In this document: positions 46,098-55,218 of the stretch, in pieces
Layout: every line of letters begins with the position of its first letter
Numbering within the stretch: the first letter of the stretch is position 1
Assembly (NCBI RefSeq): GCF_015209745.1
Contig: NZ_CP063657.1
Coordinates: 2,046,001-2,110,000, forward strand
Reading direction: 5' to 3'
Source of the DNA: Lysobacter avium
GTDB taxonomy: Bacteria; Pseudomonadota; Gammaproteobacteria; Xanthomonadales; Xanthomonadaceae
Length of the DNA stretch: 64,000 nt
Program-made: the position numbers and the translations under genes
The notes under the pieces: generated by a model
What the model saw: only the letters and a program-made list of their open reading frames with translations
The model's database searches: none
Told to the model about the DNA's origin: nothing

Positions 46098-47018
46098 TCA
46101 CACGCCGGCGCGCACGTCCGGCTCAAAGAAGCTCCAGCGCACTTCCGGAAACGCCTCCTTCATGGCGTGCTCGATCGTGTTGATCTGATCGACCAGCAGC
46201 GGCACGTCCTTTTCCTCGCGCATGTGCGCCTGCACCGAAACCATCGCCTCGTTGCCCAGCTGCATGGTGATCAGGCTGATCACTCGGATGATTTCCGGTC
46301 GGCCGTCGAGGAACTGGCGGATCTGCCGCTGCCGGTCCGGGTCCACGCTCTGGCCGATCAGCATCGCCTTGATCTCGATCGCAACCAGGACAGCCACCAC
46401 GATCAGCAGGGCGCCAATGCCCAGCGTGCCGATCGCATCCCACACCGGGTTGCCGGTGATAATCGTTGCCAGCACGGCAAGCAGGGCAAACGCCAGTCCG
46501 ACCAGCGCGGCCAGGTCCTCGCCGAAGATCACCACCAGCTCGGCTTGACGGCTCTCCCGGAACCACCGCCAGAGGCTGCGATGGCCGCGCGACTTGTCCA
46601 CCTCCTGCAGGCAGGTCCGCAGCGAAATGCCTTCGGCGATGAGCGCAAATATCAGCACCGCCACGGCCCACCACAGGCTGCTGCCGGGCTCTGTTTCGCC
46701 CGCGCGCAGTTTGTGCACGCCCTCGTAGAGCGAAAACATCCCGCCCACGGTGAACAGCATCACCGCGACCAGGAACGACCAGAAGTACACTTCGCGCCCG
46801 TGGCCCAGCGGATACTCCGGCGACGCCGGCTGGCGGGCCTGTTTCATCCCCAGGAGCAGCAACAGCTGGTTGCCGCAATCGGCCAGCGAGTGGATGGTCT
46901 CGGCCAGCATCGCGCTGGAGCCGGTGAAGAACGCCGCCGCGCCCTTGGCCACGGCAATGGCGAAGTTGGCAGACAGGGCGTACAGGATTGCGCGGGTCGA
47001 ATCTCCACTTCCGGACAT
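46098..47018 (-). CDS. Cation diffusion facilitator family transporter
   Basis: A 306-residue CDF protein with about six membrane segments. The metal-site pattern is in segment 2 (HSLADCGNQ, H-x3-D like) and segment 5 (FGEDLAALVGL). Compared with FieF the segment 5 motif lacks the usual HxxxD, having D only, and the protein resembles the ZnT9-like (SLC30A9) branch, whose transport activity is debated. A C-terminal cytoplasmic domain follows (about 230-306). ATG 47018 has a moderate GGAAAG upstream. It converges on rlmJ. Confidence 0.88.
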   Translation of the reverse strand: MSGSGDSTRAILYALSANFAIAVAKGAAAFFTGSSAMLAETIHSLADCGNQLLLLLGMKQARQPASPEYPLGHGREVYFWSFLVAVMLFTVGGMFSLYEGVHKLRAGETEPGSSLWWAVAVLIFALIAEGISLRTCLQEVDKSRGHRSLWRWFRESRQAELVVIFGEDLAALVGLAFALLAVLATIITGNPVWDAIGTLGIGALLIVVAVLVAIEIKAMLIGQSVDPDRQRQIRQFLDGRPEIIRVISLITMQLGNEAMVSVQAHMREEKDVPLLVDQINTIEHAMKEAFPEVRWSFFEPDVRAGV

Positions 47019-47159
47019 GGCGTCTTTCCGCTTGAAGGAGCGCGAGTCTAGCACCGGCAAATGTATGCGCAGCGTGCCTTTGCGCTCCTCACCGACGCTG
47101 CCGGGCCGGCAATCACTGGATGAATACGGCCTTTACATGCCGTGTGCCACCATCTGCGC

Positions 47160-47711
47160 ATGAGTACCCGTGAACGACTCCCGCCGTGGCACGAACGCCA
47201 GCGCCTGCCCAACGGGCGTGAGCTGCTGATCCGCCCGATCCGTCCCGAGGATGCGGAGCCACTGCGTGCCGGCTTCTCGTTGTTGCAGCCCAACGAGATC
47301 CGCCAGCGGTTCCTGCACTCCATGAAGGAGCTCTCGCAGGAATCGGTGGAGCGCTTCACCCGGATCCAGCCCAAAACCGAGTTCGCCCTGGTGGCCGCCG
47401 AGCCGCTGCCGCCCGGTGAAGCGCTGGTCGGCGCCGTCGCGCGCATCTCGATCGACCCCAACGGGCGCGATGCGGAGTTCGCCATCCTTGTCAGCCACTT
47501 CATCGCCGGCATGGGGCTGGGGCGCTATCTGATGACGCGGCTGGTGAAATGGGCGCGCGGCAAACAGCTCGAGCGCGTCTATGGCGACGTGTTCGAGCAC
47601 AACCTGCCGATGCTCTCGCTGGCCGATTCGCTGGGCTTCGTGCGCGAGTGGCAGCAGGACGGGCTTGTCCGGGTCACGCTGCAACTGAACCCGACGGACG
47701 ACGCGGCCTGA
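47160..47711 (+). CDS. GNAT-family N-acetyltransferase
   Basis: A 183-residue GNAT protein. LLIRPIRPEDAEPLRAGF is the family's first strand-helix, and HFIAGMGLGRYLMTRLVKWA holds the acetyl-CoA binding G-x-G-x-G motif (GMGLGRYL). It resembles the acetyltransferase module at the end of Pat/acyl-CoA synthetase-like proteins, but here it is stand-alone. The target is unknown. The start may be ATG 47160 or GTG 47142. Confidence 0.8.
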   Translation: MSTRERLPPWHERQRLPNGRELLIRPIRPEDAEPLRAGFSLLQPNEIRQRFLHSMKELSQESVERFTRIQPKTEFALVAAEPLPPGEALVGAVARISIDPNGRDAEFAILVSHFIAGMGLGRYLMTRLVKWARGKQLERVYGDVFEHNLPMLSLADSLGFVREWQQDGLVRVTLQLNPTDDAA

Positions 47712-47745
47712 CCCCCGACCCCGGACGGCTTCTGGCGCCATCGGC

Positions 47746-47751
47746 TAAAAT
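47746..47751 (+). promoter_or_regulatory. -10-like element next to the mfd start
   Basis: TAAAAT ends 9 bp before the mfd ATG; no Shine-Dalgarno run lies between. The -35 region is not recognisable. Confidence 0.35.
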
Positions 47752-47760
47752 GGCCGGCTG

Positions 47761-50700
47761 ATGCCTGCCTCCCCCTCCCCCACTCCGCCGCTGCCGAAAG
47801 CGGGCCATCTGCGTGCCTGGTGGCGCGCGCCGGCGTCGCTGTCGGGCCTCGCTTTCCACATTGCCCGCGCTGCGGCCACCCATCCGGGGCCGCTTCTGGC
47901 GATCGTGCGCGACAACCAGTCCGCGCAGCAGCTGGAGGCGGACCTGCATACCTTGCTGGGCTCCGGCGCGTCGGCGGGCGATCCCGAGCCGCCCGGAAGC
48001 GACGCTGCATCCCTGCCGGTGCTGCACTTCCCGGACTGGGAAACGCTGCCGTACGACCACTTCAGCCCGCACCCGGAAATCATCAGCCAGCGACTGGCCA
48101 CGTTGAACCGCTTGCCGCGGTTGCAACGAGGGATTGTCGTCGTGCCGGTGCAGACGCTGTTGCAGCGACTGGCGCCGCTGCGCCATGTGGTCGGCGGCAG
48201 TTTCGATGTCACCGTCGGCCAGCGCCTCGACCTGGATGCCGAGCAGCGCCGGCTGCAGTCGGCCGGCTACCACAACGTGCCCCAGGTGCTCGACCCGGGT
48301 GACTTCGCCGTGCGCGGCGGCCTGCTGGACGTGTACCCGATGGGGGCCTCGCAGCCGTTCCGGGTGGAGCTGCTTGACGACCAGATCGACACCATCCGCG
48401 GCTTTGACCCGGAGACCCAGCGCTCCGAGGACAAGATCGATGCGGTCAAGCTCCTGCCCGGCCGCGAACTGCCGCTGGACGATGCATCCCTGAAGCGCGC
48501 GCTGGATGCACTGCGCGAGCGCTTTGACCTGGACACCCGCCGCAGCGGCCTGTACCAGGACCTCAAGGCCGGTACGGCGCCGTCGGGGATCGAGTACTAC
48601 CTGCCCCTGTTCTTCGACCAGACCGCCACCCTGTTCGATTACCTGGACGAGGCGACCCTGCCGCTGCTCGGCGAAGGCGTCAACGAGGCCGCCGACGCGT
48701 TCTGGCGCCAGACCGGCGAGCGCTATGAGCAGCGCCGGCATGATCTGGAGCGACCGCTGCTGCCGCCGGACGCGCTCTACCTGTCGCCGGATGCGCTGCG
48801 CGAACGGCTCAACCAGGGCGCCCGCATCGAGGTCTGCGGCGAATCGCATCCGCAGGGTACGCGTGCCGAAGTGCTGGCCAGCCAGCCGGCGCCCGCGCTG
48901 CCGATCAGTGCGCGCGACCAGGTTCCCGCCGGCGAGCTGAAGTCGTTCCTCGGCCATTATCCGGGCCGGGTCCTGATCGCCGCCGATTCGGCCGGGCGCC
49001 GCGAGGCGCTGCTGGAGATCCTCCGCGCTGCCGAGCTGGAGCCGGAGGTGCTGCCGGATTTCCAGGCGTTCCTGGGCAGCAACCGGATTACCGCCAAGGC
49101 GCCGGCAGACAGTGCGGGCGACACCCGCTTCGCCATCGCCGTGGCTCCGCTGGAAGATGGTTTCGCTCTCACCGCGCCCGCGCTCGCGGTCCTGACCGAG
49201 CGCCAGTTGTTCCCCGAACGGGCGACCCAGCCGCGTCGTCCGCGTCGCGCGGGACGTGAGCCGGAGGCGATCGTCCGCGACCTGGGCGAGCTGTCCGAAG
49301 GCGCGCCGATCGTCCACGAGGACCACGGCGTGGGCCGCTACCGCGGGCTGGTCACGCTGGAGGCCGGCGGCGAGAAAAACGAATACCTGGAGATCGAGTA
49401 CGCCAAGGGCGACCGGCTGTACGTGCCGGTCGGCCAGCTGCACCTGATCAACCGCTACTCGGGCGCGTCGGTGGAAACCGCGCCGCTGCACTCGCTGGGC
49501 GGGGAGCAATGGAGCAAGGCCAAGCGCAAGGCGCAGGAAAAGGTCCGCGATGTGGCCGCCGAGCTGCTGGAGATCCAGGCCCGGCGCCGGGCCCGCGCCG
49601 GACTGGCGATCGACCTGGACCGGGCGATGTACGAGCCGTTCGCGGCCGCGTTCCCGTTCGAGGAGACCCCCGACCAGCACGCCGCGATCGAGGCGGTGCT
49701 GCGCGACCTGCAATCCAGCCAGCCGATGGACCGGGTGGTCTGTGGCGACGTCGGCTTCGGCAAGACCGAGGTCGCCGTGCGCGCCGCGTTCGCGACCGCC
49801 GCGGCGGGCAAGCAGGTTGCGGTGCTGGTGCCGACCACGCTGCTGGCCGAGCAGCACTACCGCAACTTCAGCGACCGCTTCGCCGACTGGCCGTTGAAGG
49901 TGGAAGTGCTGTCGCGCTTCAAGACGCCCAAGCAGATCAAGGCCGAGCTGGAAAAGGCGGCGGAAGGCACGATCGATGTGATCGTGGGGACCCACCGGCT
50001 GCTGCAGAAGGATGTCCGCTTCAAGGACCTGGGACTGGTCATCGTGGACGAGGAACAGCGCTTCGGCGTGCGCCAGAAGGAGGCGCTGAAGGCCCTGCGC
50101 GCGAACGTGCACCTGCTGACCCTGACCGCCACGCCGATCCCGCGCACGCTCAACATGGCGATGGCCGGGCTGCGCGACCTGTCGATCATCGCCACCGCGC
50201 CGGCCCACCGGATGGCGGTGCAGACCTTCGTGGTGCCGTGGGACGACAGCCAGCTGCGCGAGGCATTCCAGCGCGAGATCTCCCGCGGCGGCCAGGCCTA
50301 CTTCCTGCACAACGACGTGGAAAGCATCGGCCGCATGCAGCGCGAGCTGGAAGCGCTGGTGCCGGAGGCGCGCATCGGCATCGCCCACGGCCAGATGCCC
50401 GAGCGCGAGCTGGAGCGGGTGATGCTGGACTTCCAGAAGCAGCGCTTCAACGTGCTGTTGTGCTCGACCATCATCGAGTCGGGCATCGACATCCCCAACG
50501 CCAACACCATCATCATCAACCGCGCCGACAAGTTCGGCTTGGCGCAGCTGCACCAGCTGCGCGGGCGCGTCGGTCGCTCGCACCACCGCGCCTACGCCTA
50601 TCTGGTGGTGCCGGACACGCGCTCGATCAGCGCCGATGCGAAGAAACGGCTGGACGCGATCGCGGCGATGGACGAACTGGGCGCCGGTTTCACCCTGGCC

Positions 50701-51300
50701 ACCCACGACCTGGAGATCCGCGGCGCCGGTGAGCTGCTCGGCGAGGACCAGAGCGGGCAGATGGCCGAGGTCGGCTTCAGCCTCTACACGGAGCTGCTGG
50801 AGCGCGCCGTGCGCAGCATCCGCCAGGGCAAACTGCCCGACCTGGACGCCACTGAGGAGCGCGGCGCGGAGGTCGAGCTGCATGTTCCGGCGCTGATCCC
50901 GGAGGACTACCTGCCCGACGTGCACACCCGCCTGACGCTGTACAAGCGGATCTCCGGCGCGCGCGACGCGCATGATCTGCGCGAGCTGCAGGTGGAGATG
51001 ATCGACCGCTTCGGCCTGCTGCCCGATCCGGCCAAACACCTGTTCGCCATCGCCGAACTGAAGCTGCAGGCCACCGAACTGGGCGTGCGCAAACTCGACA
51101 TCGGTCCCACCAGCGGCCGGCTGCAGTTCGTCGAGAAGCCCAAGGTCGACCCGATGGCGGTGATCCGAATGATCCAGGGCCAGCCCAACCTGTACCGGAT
51201 GGACGGCCCCGACAAGCTGCGCCTCAGCCTGGAACTGGCCGAGCCCGCCGCGCGCATTGCTGCCGCGCGCGCTCTGCTGATTGCCCTGGCACCAACGTGA
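47761..51300 (+). CDS. mfd: Transcription-repair coupling factor
   Basis: A 1179-residue Mfd that removes stalled RNA polymerase and recruits UvrA. In order: UvrB-like module (about 1-340, with FPDWETLPYDHFSPH and GDFAVRGGLLDVYP), RNA polymerase interaction domain (EDHGVGRYRGLVTL to VPVGQLHL, about 515-570), RecG-like motor with Walker A GDVGFGKTEV and DEEQRFG, HTLR-like ATPTAT segment (LTATPIPRTL), SNTII-like STIIESGIDIP, and the C-terminal regulatory domain. Full length. It is coupled to the following small lipoprotein gene (GTGA). Confidence 0.98.
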   Translation: MPASPSPTPPLPKAGHLRAWWRAPASLSGLAFHIARAAATHPGPLLAIVRDNQSAQQLEADLHTLLGSGASAGDPEPPGSDAASLPVLHFPDWETLPYDHFSPHPEIISQRLATLNRLPRLQRGIVVVPVQTLLQRLAPLRHVVGGSFDVTVGQRLDLDAEQRRLQSAGYHNVPQVLDPGDFAVRGGLLDVYPMGASQPFRVELLDDQIDTIRGFDPETQRSEDKIDAVKLLPGRELPLDDASLKRALDALRERFDLDTRRSGLYQDLKAGTAPSGIEYYLPLFFDQTATLFDYLDEATLPLLGEGVNEAADAFWRQTGERYEQRRHDLERPLLPPDALYLSPDALRERLNQGARIEVCGESHPQGTRAEVLASQPAPALPISARDQVPAGELKSFLGHYPGRVLIAADSAGRREALLEILRAAELEPEVLPDFQAFLGSNRITAKAPADSAGDTRFAIAVAPLEDGFALTAPALAVLTERQLFPERATQPRRPRRAGREPEAIVRDLGELSEGAPIVHEDHGVGRYRGLVTLEAGGEKNEYLEIEYAKGDRLYVPVGQLHLINRYSGASVETAPLHSLGGEQWSKAKRKAQEKVRDVAAELLEIQARRRARAGLAIDLDRAMYEPFAAAFPFEETPDQHAAIEAVLRDLQSSQPMDRVVCGDVGFGKTEVAVRAAFATAAAGKQVAVLVPTTLLAEQHYRNFSDRFADWPLKVEVLSRFKTPKQIKAELEKAAEGTIDVIVGTHRLLQKDVRFKDLGLVIVDEEQRFGVRQKEALKALRANVHLLTLTATPIPRTLNMAMAGLRDLSIIATAPAHRMAVQTFVVPWDDSQLREAFQREISRGGQAYFLHNDVESIGRMQRELEALVPEARIGIAHGQMPERELERVMLDFQKQRFNVLLCSTIIESGIDIPNANTIIINRADKFGLAQLHQLRGRVGRSHHRAYAYLVVPDTRSISADAKKRLDAIAAMDELGAGFTLATHDLEIRGAGELLGEDQSGQMAEVGFSLYTELLERAVRSIRQGKLPDLDATEERGAEVELHVPALIPEDYLPDVHTRLTLYKRISGARDAHDLRELQVEMIDRFGLLPDPAKHLFAIAELKLQATELGVRKLDIGPTSGRLQFVEKPKVDPMAVIRMIQGQPNLYRMDGPDKLRLSLELAEPAARIAAARALLIALAPT

Positions 51301-51713
51301 TCGGCGCGGCGCACTGTCGTCGCCTGGGCCTGGTCGCCGTACTGGCGTTGATGGGCGGCTGCGTTTCACCCGTTGAGCGGGAAATCGAAAGCGGTGGAAC
51401 CTTCGTTCTCTCGCCCGGCGAGAGCGCACGCCTCGCCGATGGCACTCGGGTGCGCTATCACCAGGTAAGCAGCGACTCCCGCTGCCGTCCTCACGTGCAA
51501 TGCGTGTGGGCCGGACGGGCGGAGATCCAGCTGCGGATTACTCCAGCGTCGCGCATTGATGGCGCCGAGTCGGCTACCGGTGAACTGCTGTTCTCCACCG
51601 ACCTGGATGCGAGCGCGACCTACTCCGGTTGGCGCTACCGCCTGATAAGGCTGGGTTTTGAGGCACAGCCGGTGGCGACCCTGCAGGTCGAGCGGTCGAA
51701 CTCGTCGTACTGA
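51297..51713 (+). CDS. Small predicted lipoprotein, unknown function
   Basis: A 138-residue protein. Residues 1-21 look like a signal peptide with lipobox LMGGC, so Cys22 may be lipidated. The mature part has two further Cys in DSRCRPHVQCVWAGRAEI, likely a disulfide, and ends in a Ser/Tyr tail. I do not recognise a function; the RC..VQCVWAG segment recurs in a loose group of small secreted proteins. GTG 51297 overlaps the mfd stop (GTGA), suggesting coupling, though the neighbours have no obvious common role. Confidence 0.75.
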   Translation: MIGAAHCRRLGLVAVLALMGGCVSPVEREIESGGTFVLSPGESARLADGTRVRYHQVSSDSRCRPHVQCVWAGRAEIQLRITPASRIDGAESATGELLFSTDLDASATYSGWRYRLIRLGFEAQPVATLQVERSNSSY

Positions 51714-51793
51714 TCGGGCTGCACGGCGCACTTTGCGTCAGGCTTGCCGCCGCAGTCGCATTGATGCACTGACCGAAGCAATTCCGCCGGCAA

Positions 51794-51822
51794 TTGTCAA
51801 TCCCCGCAACGTGCTTTAAGGT
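51794..51822 (+). promoter_or_regulatory. Possible promoter before the small secreted protein gene
   Basis: TTGTCA (51794-51799) and TAAGGT (51817-51822) are 17 bp apart, 72 bp before the ATG at 51895. Confidence 0.45.
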
Positions 51823-51894
51823 CGGTAAAGCCGTGCCCTGTGATGCATTGCACGGTGCGACGCGGAGCGTTTTCCGCAACCAGGGGGAATACCA

Positions 51895-52347
51895 ATGAAC
51901 AAGACGGCGTTTTTATTGCCGCTGCTGCTGGTCGCCGGCGGCGGCCATGCACAGCAGGCCAGTGGCTGCCCGCAGCTGGACGCAAGTACCGGTCTGACAT
52001 GGGAGTACCGCGGCGGCGACGGCGCGGATTTCTGCCGCGCCCTGCGTGCCGACGGGTCCGAAGCGTTCGGCATGTACATCAGCAAGAAGCCCACCTTCTC
52101 GCCGCAGCGCAGCAACCGGGTGGAAAACGGCAGCATCGGCGGGCGCGATGTCCAGTGGTACCGGGCCGAACTGGCCGGGCAGCCGGGCATCGAGGCACGC
52201 GAGACGCTGCTCAAGCTCGATGATGGCCGAAGCGCGCACGTCTGGACCCAAGCGCCGTCGCAGGATCAGCTGCAGCAGGCTTTCGAGTTGACCCGCGACA
52301 TCGACTTCTCGACCCGTCATACCGCAAAGGCGATCGCCGGCCAGTAA
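51895..52347 (+). CDS. Secreted protein of unknown function
   Basis: A 150-residue protein with a signal peptide (MNKTAFLLPLLLVAGGGHA, cleavage after HA) and two Cys at about residues 25 and 47 that may form a disulfide. The mature part is mixed alpha/beta with WEYRGGDGADFCRAL and GRDVQWYRAELAG. AGGGGGA before the ATG is a strong ribosome binding site. I recognise no domain. It stands alone between the mfd operon and hutF, convergent with hutF. Confidence 0.78.
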   Translation: MNKTAFLLPLLLVAGGGHAQQASGCPQLDASTGLTWEYRGGDGADFCRALRADGSEAFGMYISKKPTFSPQRSNRVENGSIGGRDVQWYRAELAGQPGIEARETLLKLDDGRSAHVWTQAPSQDQLQQAFELTRDIDFSTRHTAKAIAGQ

Positions 52348-52422
52348 CGGCCGACTGCGTTCACTTTACGTCTGCCCTGGTTTGCCGGCTTGGGTCAGGC
52401 GACCTACGGTGGCCACACTGCG

Positions 52423-53760
52423 CTAGCCGTCCTGAGCGAGCAGCCCGGCGACGGCCCGACGGTAGCGCGCCGCGATCGCGTCCGCGTCCACGTGCCGCCC
52501 GCCATCGACCACGCAGCGACCGTCCACCCAGGTCTGCCGCACCAGCGGGCGGTTGCCGCTGAATATCCAGCGATCCACCGCGTCCGCATCTGTGGCGCCG
52601 GCAAACTGCGGCGCGTCGCCGTCCAGCACCAGCACGTCCGCGCCTGCCGGATCGACCCGATCGCCGGTGGCGTCCGATGCGCTGGCCAGCACGCCCCTCA
52701 GCAGGGTCTCGCCGACGCTGGACGAGTCCACGCTGACCGCGATGTTGCGTCGCCGGGTGACCAGGCGCTGGCCGTATTCGAGCCAACGCAGTTCCTCCAC
52801 CGGCGATACTGACGAATTGGAGTCCGAGCCGACTCCCCAGCGGCCGCCGGCGTCGAGATAGTCGCGCAGCCGGAACAGGCCATCGCCGAGGTTGGCTTCC
52901 GTGGTCGGGCAGATCGCCACCGTGGCGCCGGATTTGGCCACGCCGGCAAGTTCGGCGTCGTCCAGGTGGGTGGCGTGGACCAGCGTCCAGCGCTCATCGA
53001 CCGCCGCGTTGTCCAGCAACCACTGCACCGGACGCGACCCGCGCAGCCGCAGGCACTCCTCGACCTCGGGAAGCTGTTCGGCGATATGGATATGGACGCG
53101 GCTGTCCGTGGGCAGCGCAGCAAGCACCTCGTGCATCGCCTCCGCCGGCACCGCGCGCAGGCTGTGCAGAGCGCAGCCGATGCGCAGGCGCCCGTTCTGT
53201 TTCGCCCGCAACGTATCCAGCAGCCGCAGATAGCCATCCACGGTGTGGCCGAAGCGCTGCTGTCGCGGCTCCAGCGGCCGGCCGTCGAATCCGCCGGTCA
53301 TGTACAGCACCGGCAACAGGGTCATGCGGATGCCGACGTCGGCCGCGGCCTCGACCAGCGCTGAGGACATCGCCGCGGGGTCCGCCCATGGCTTGCCTCC
53401 GGGGCCGTGATGCAGGTAGTGGAATTCGCACACGGTGGTGTAGCCGGCTTCCAGCATCTCGGCATACAGCTGCGCAGCAACGGCGTATAGCGATTCGGGG
53501 GTGAAGCGGTCAGCGAAGCGGTACATCGTTTCGCGCCAGGTCCAGAACGAGTCTTCCGGATGGGTCTGCGACTCGGCCATGCCTGCCATGGCGCGCTGGA
53601 AGGCGTGCGAATGCAGGTTGGCGATTCCGGGCACCACGCGCTGCTGCGAGCTCGACACGTGGCGTGGCGCGGTTTGGTCCGCACGGGTGCCATTCTCCGG
53701 CAGCGGTCCATCGCGCCAACCCTCGGGGCGCCAGATCCTGGCCGTCGCATTGCTGTTCAT
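52423..53760 (-). CDS. hutF: Formimidoylglutamate deiminase
   Basis: A 445-residue amidohydrolase that converts N-formimino-L-glutamate to N-formyl-L-glutamate in the five-step histidine degradation route. The metal motif is GIANLHSHAFQRAMAGM, later residues are HIAEQ and VHATH, and the Asp of the site is in VGSDSNSSVS. The ATG at 53760 gives MNSNATARIW. It is divergent from hutI, 88 bp away. hutH, hutU and hutG are not in the window. Confidence 0.93.
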   Translation of the reverse strand: MNSNATARIWRPEGWRDGPLPENGTRADQTAPRHVSSSQQRVVPGIANLHSHAFQRAMAGMAESQTHPEDSFWTWRETMYRFADRFTPESLYAVAAQLYAEMLEAGYTTVCEFHYLHHGPGGKPWADPAAMSSALVEAAADVGIRMTLLPVLYMTGGFDGRPLEPRQQRFGHTVDGYLRLLDTLRAKQNGRLRIGCALHSLRAVPAEAMHEVLAALPTDSRVHIHIAEQLPEVEECLRLRGSRPVQWLLDNAAVDERWTLVHATHLDDAELAGVAKSGATVAICPTTEANLGDGLFRLRDYLDAGGRWGVGSDSNSSVSPVEELRWLEYGQRLVTRRRNIAVSVDSSSVGETLLRGVLASASDATGDRVDPAGADVLVLDGDAPQFAGATDADAVDRWIFSGNRPLVRQTWVDGRCVVDGGRHVDADAIAARYRRAVAGLLAQDG

Positions 53761-53836
53761 CGCCTGATTGTCGCCTGCCGCGGCGGCGCTGGCGAGCTGC
53801 CCTGGCGGCCGGCCTGGCAGGCGCAAGCGTGTTCCC

Positions 53837-53842
53837 TACAAT
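53837..53842 (+). promoter_or_regulatory. -10 element next to the hutI start
   Basis: TACAAT ends 6 bp before the hutI ATG, with no ribosome binding site in between. The transcript would be leaderless or nearly so. Confidence 0.45.
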
Positions 53843-53848
53843 GACCCG

Positions 53849-55141
53849 ATGACGATTTCCGCTGAAACCAAGGACCTCCGCGCCACGAAGCCGGCCGCCA
53901 GCGACGCCCCGGGCACCGCCGGCGAGCGCTGGGATGGCCTCATCCTGGGCGCATCGCTGGCGACGCTCGACTGCGCCGACGGTTACGGCGAGGTCCGCAA
54001 CGCCGCGCTGGGCTGGCGCGACGGACTGATCACCTACGTCGGCCCGCGCGATGGACTTCCCGACAAGCCCGAAGCGCTGGCGCACGATGTCATCACCACC
54101 GACGGCTGGATCACCCCGGGCCTGGTCGACTGCCACACCCATCTGGTGTTTGCCGGCGATCGCGCGCGCGAGTTCGAGTTGCGCCTGCAGGGCGCCAGCT
54201 ACGAGGAAATCGCCCGCGCCGGCGGCGGAATCCTGTCCACGGTGGAAGCGGTGCGCGCCTGCGATGAAGACGAGCTGCTGCGGCAGTCGCTGCCCCGCGC
54301 GCGCGCCCTGCTCGCCGACGGCGCGACAACGCTGGAGATGAAGTCCGGCTATGGCCTGGACTTCGAAGGCGAGCGCCGGATGCTGCGCGTGGCGCGCCGG
54401 ATCGGCGAGGAACTGGGCATCGGCGTTCGCACCACCTACCTGGCAGCGCACGCCCTGCCCGCCGAGTACAGGGAACAGGCCGACGCCTACATCGAGGAAG
54501 TGGTGCAGTGGCTGCCCAGGCTGCACGCCGAGGGGCTGGTGGATGCGGTGGATGCGTTCTGCGAGGGCATCGGTTTCACGCCGGCGCAGACGCGCCGCGT
54601 GTTCCAGGCCGCGCGCGCGCTGGACCTGCCGGTCAAGCTGCACGCCGACCAGCTCAGCGACTTGAGTGGCGCTGCGCTGGTGGCCGAATTCGGCGGTCTG
54701 TCAGCCGACCATGTCGAGCACACCAGCGAGGAGAGCGTGCGCGCGATGGCTGCGGCCGGCGTGGTCGCCGTGCTGCTGCCTGGCGCGTTTCATGTCTTGC
54801 GGGAAACCCGGGTGCCGCCGCTCGCCTCATTCCGCGAACACGGCGTGGCCATGGCGATCGCGACCGACTGCAACCCCGGCACCTCGCCGCTGCTGTCGCT
54901 GCGCCAGGCCCTCCAACTGGCTTGCACCCATTTCCGCCTCACGCCGCAGGAGGGCCTGCGCGGAGCGACCGTCAACGCCGCGCGCGCGCTGGGGCTGGAC
55001 GATCGCGGCGCGCTGCGGGTGGGCATGCGTGCCGACTTCGTGCGCTGGAAGATCCGCCATCCGGCCGAGTTGGGATACTGGCTGGGCGGTGACCTCGCCG
55101 GCGGCGTCTGGATCGGTGGTCAACGCGTGCATCACCGGTAA
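53849..55141 (+). CDS. hutI: Imidazolonepropionase
   Basis: A 430-residue amidohydrolase that opens 4-imidazolone-5-propionate to formiminoglutamate. Motifs: [15 protein letters not shown] (metal ligands His-x-His), [27 protein letters not shown], and [12 protein letters not shown]. It makes the substrate of HutF, encoded divergently. The first 30 residues are longer than in most HutI. ATG 53849 is used; it has no clear Shine-Dalgarno sequence. Confidence 0.96.
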   Translation: MTISAETKDLRATKPAASDAPGTAGERWDGLILGASLATLDCADGYGEVRNAALGWRDGLITYVGPRDGLPDKPEALAHDVITTDGWITPGLVDCHTHLVFAGDRAREFELRLQGASYEEIARAGGGILSTVEAVRACDEDELLRQSLPRARALLADGATTLEMKSGYGLDFEGERRMLRVARRIGEELGIGVRTTYLAAHALPAEYREQADAYIEEVVQWLPRLHAEGLVDAVDAFCEGIGFTPAQTRRVFQAARALDLPVKLHADQLSDLSGAALVAEFGGLSADHVEHTSEESVRAMAAAGVVAVLLPGAFHVLRETRVPPLASFREHGVAMAIATDCNPGTSPLLSLRQALQLACTHFRLTPQEGLRGATVNAARALGLDDRGALRVGMRADFVRWKIRHPAELGYWLGGDLAGGVWIGGQRVHHR

Positions 55142-55218
55142 CGCCGAGCCGCCCGATTACGGCACTATCGAGCTCTCGTTACCACGCCGCACAGACCCGC
55201 GGACCCACTGGAGAGATC

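Noticed and set aside
47674..51429. A 1251-codon open frame opposite mfd
   Set aside because: mfd is complete with all motifs on the plus strand. The opposite frame is low complexity (Gln, His, Arg, Leu) and is a codon-usage shadow.
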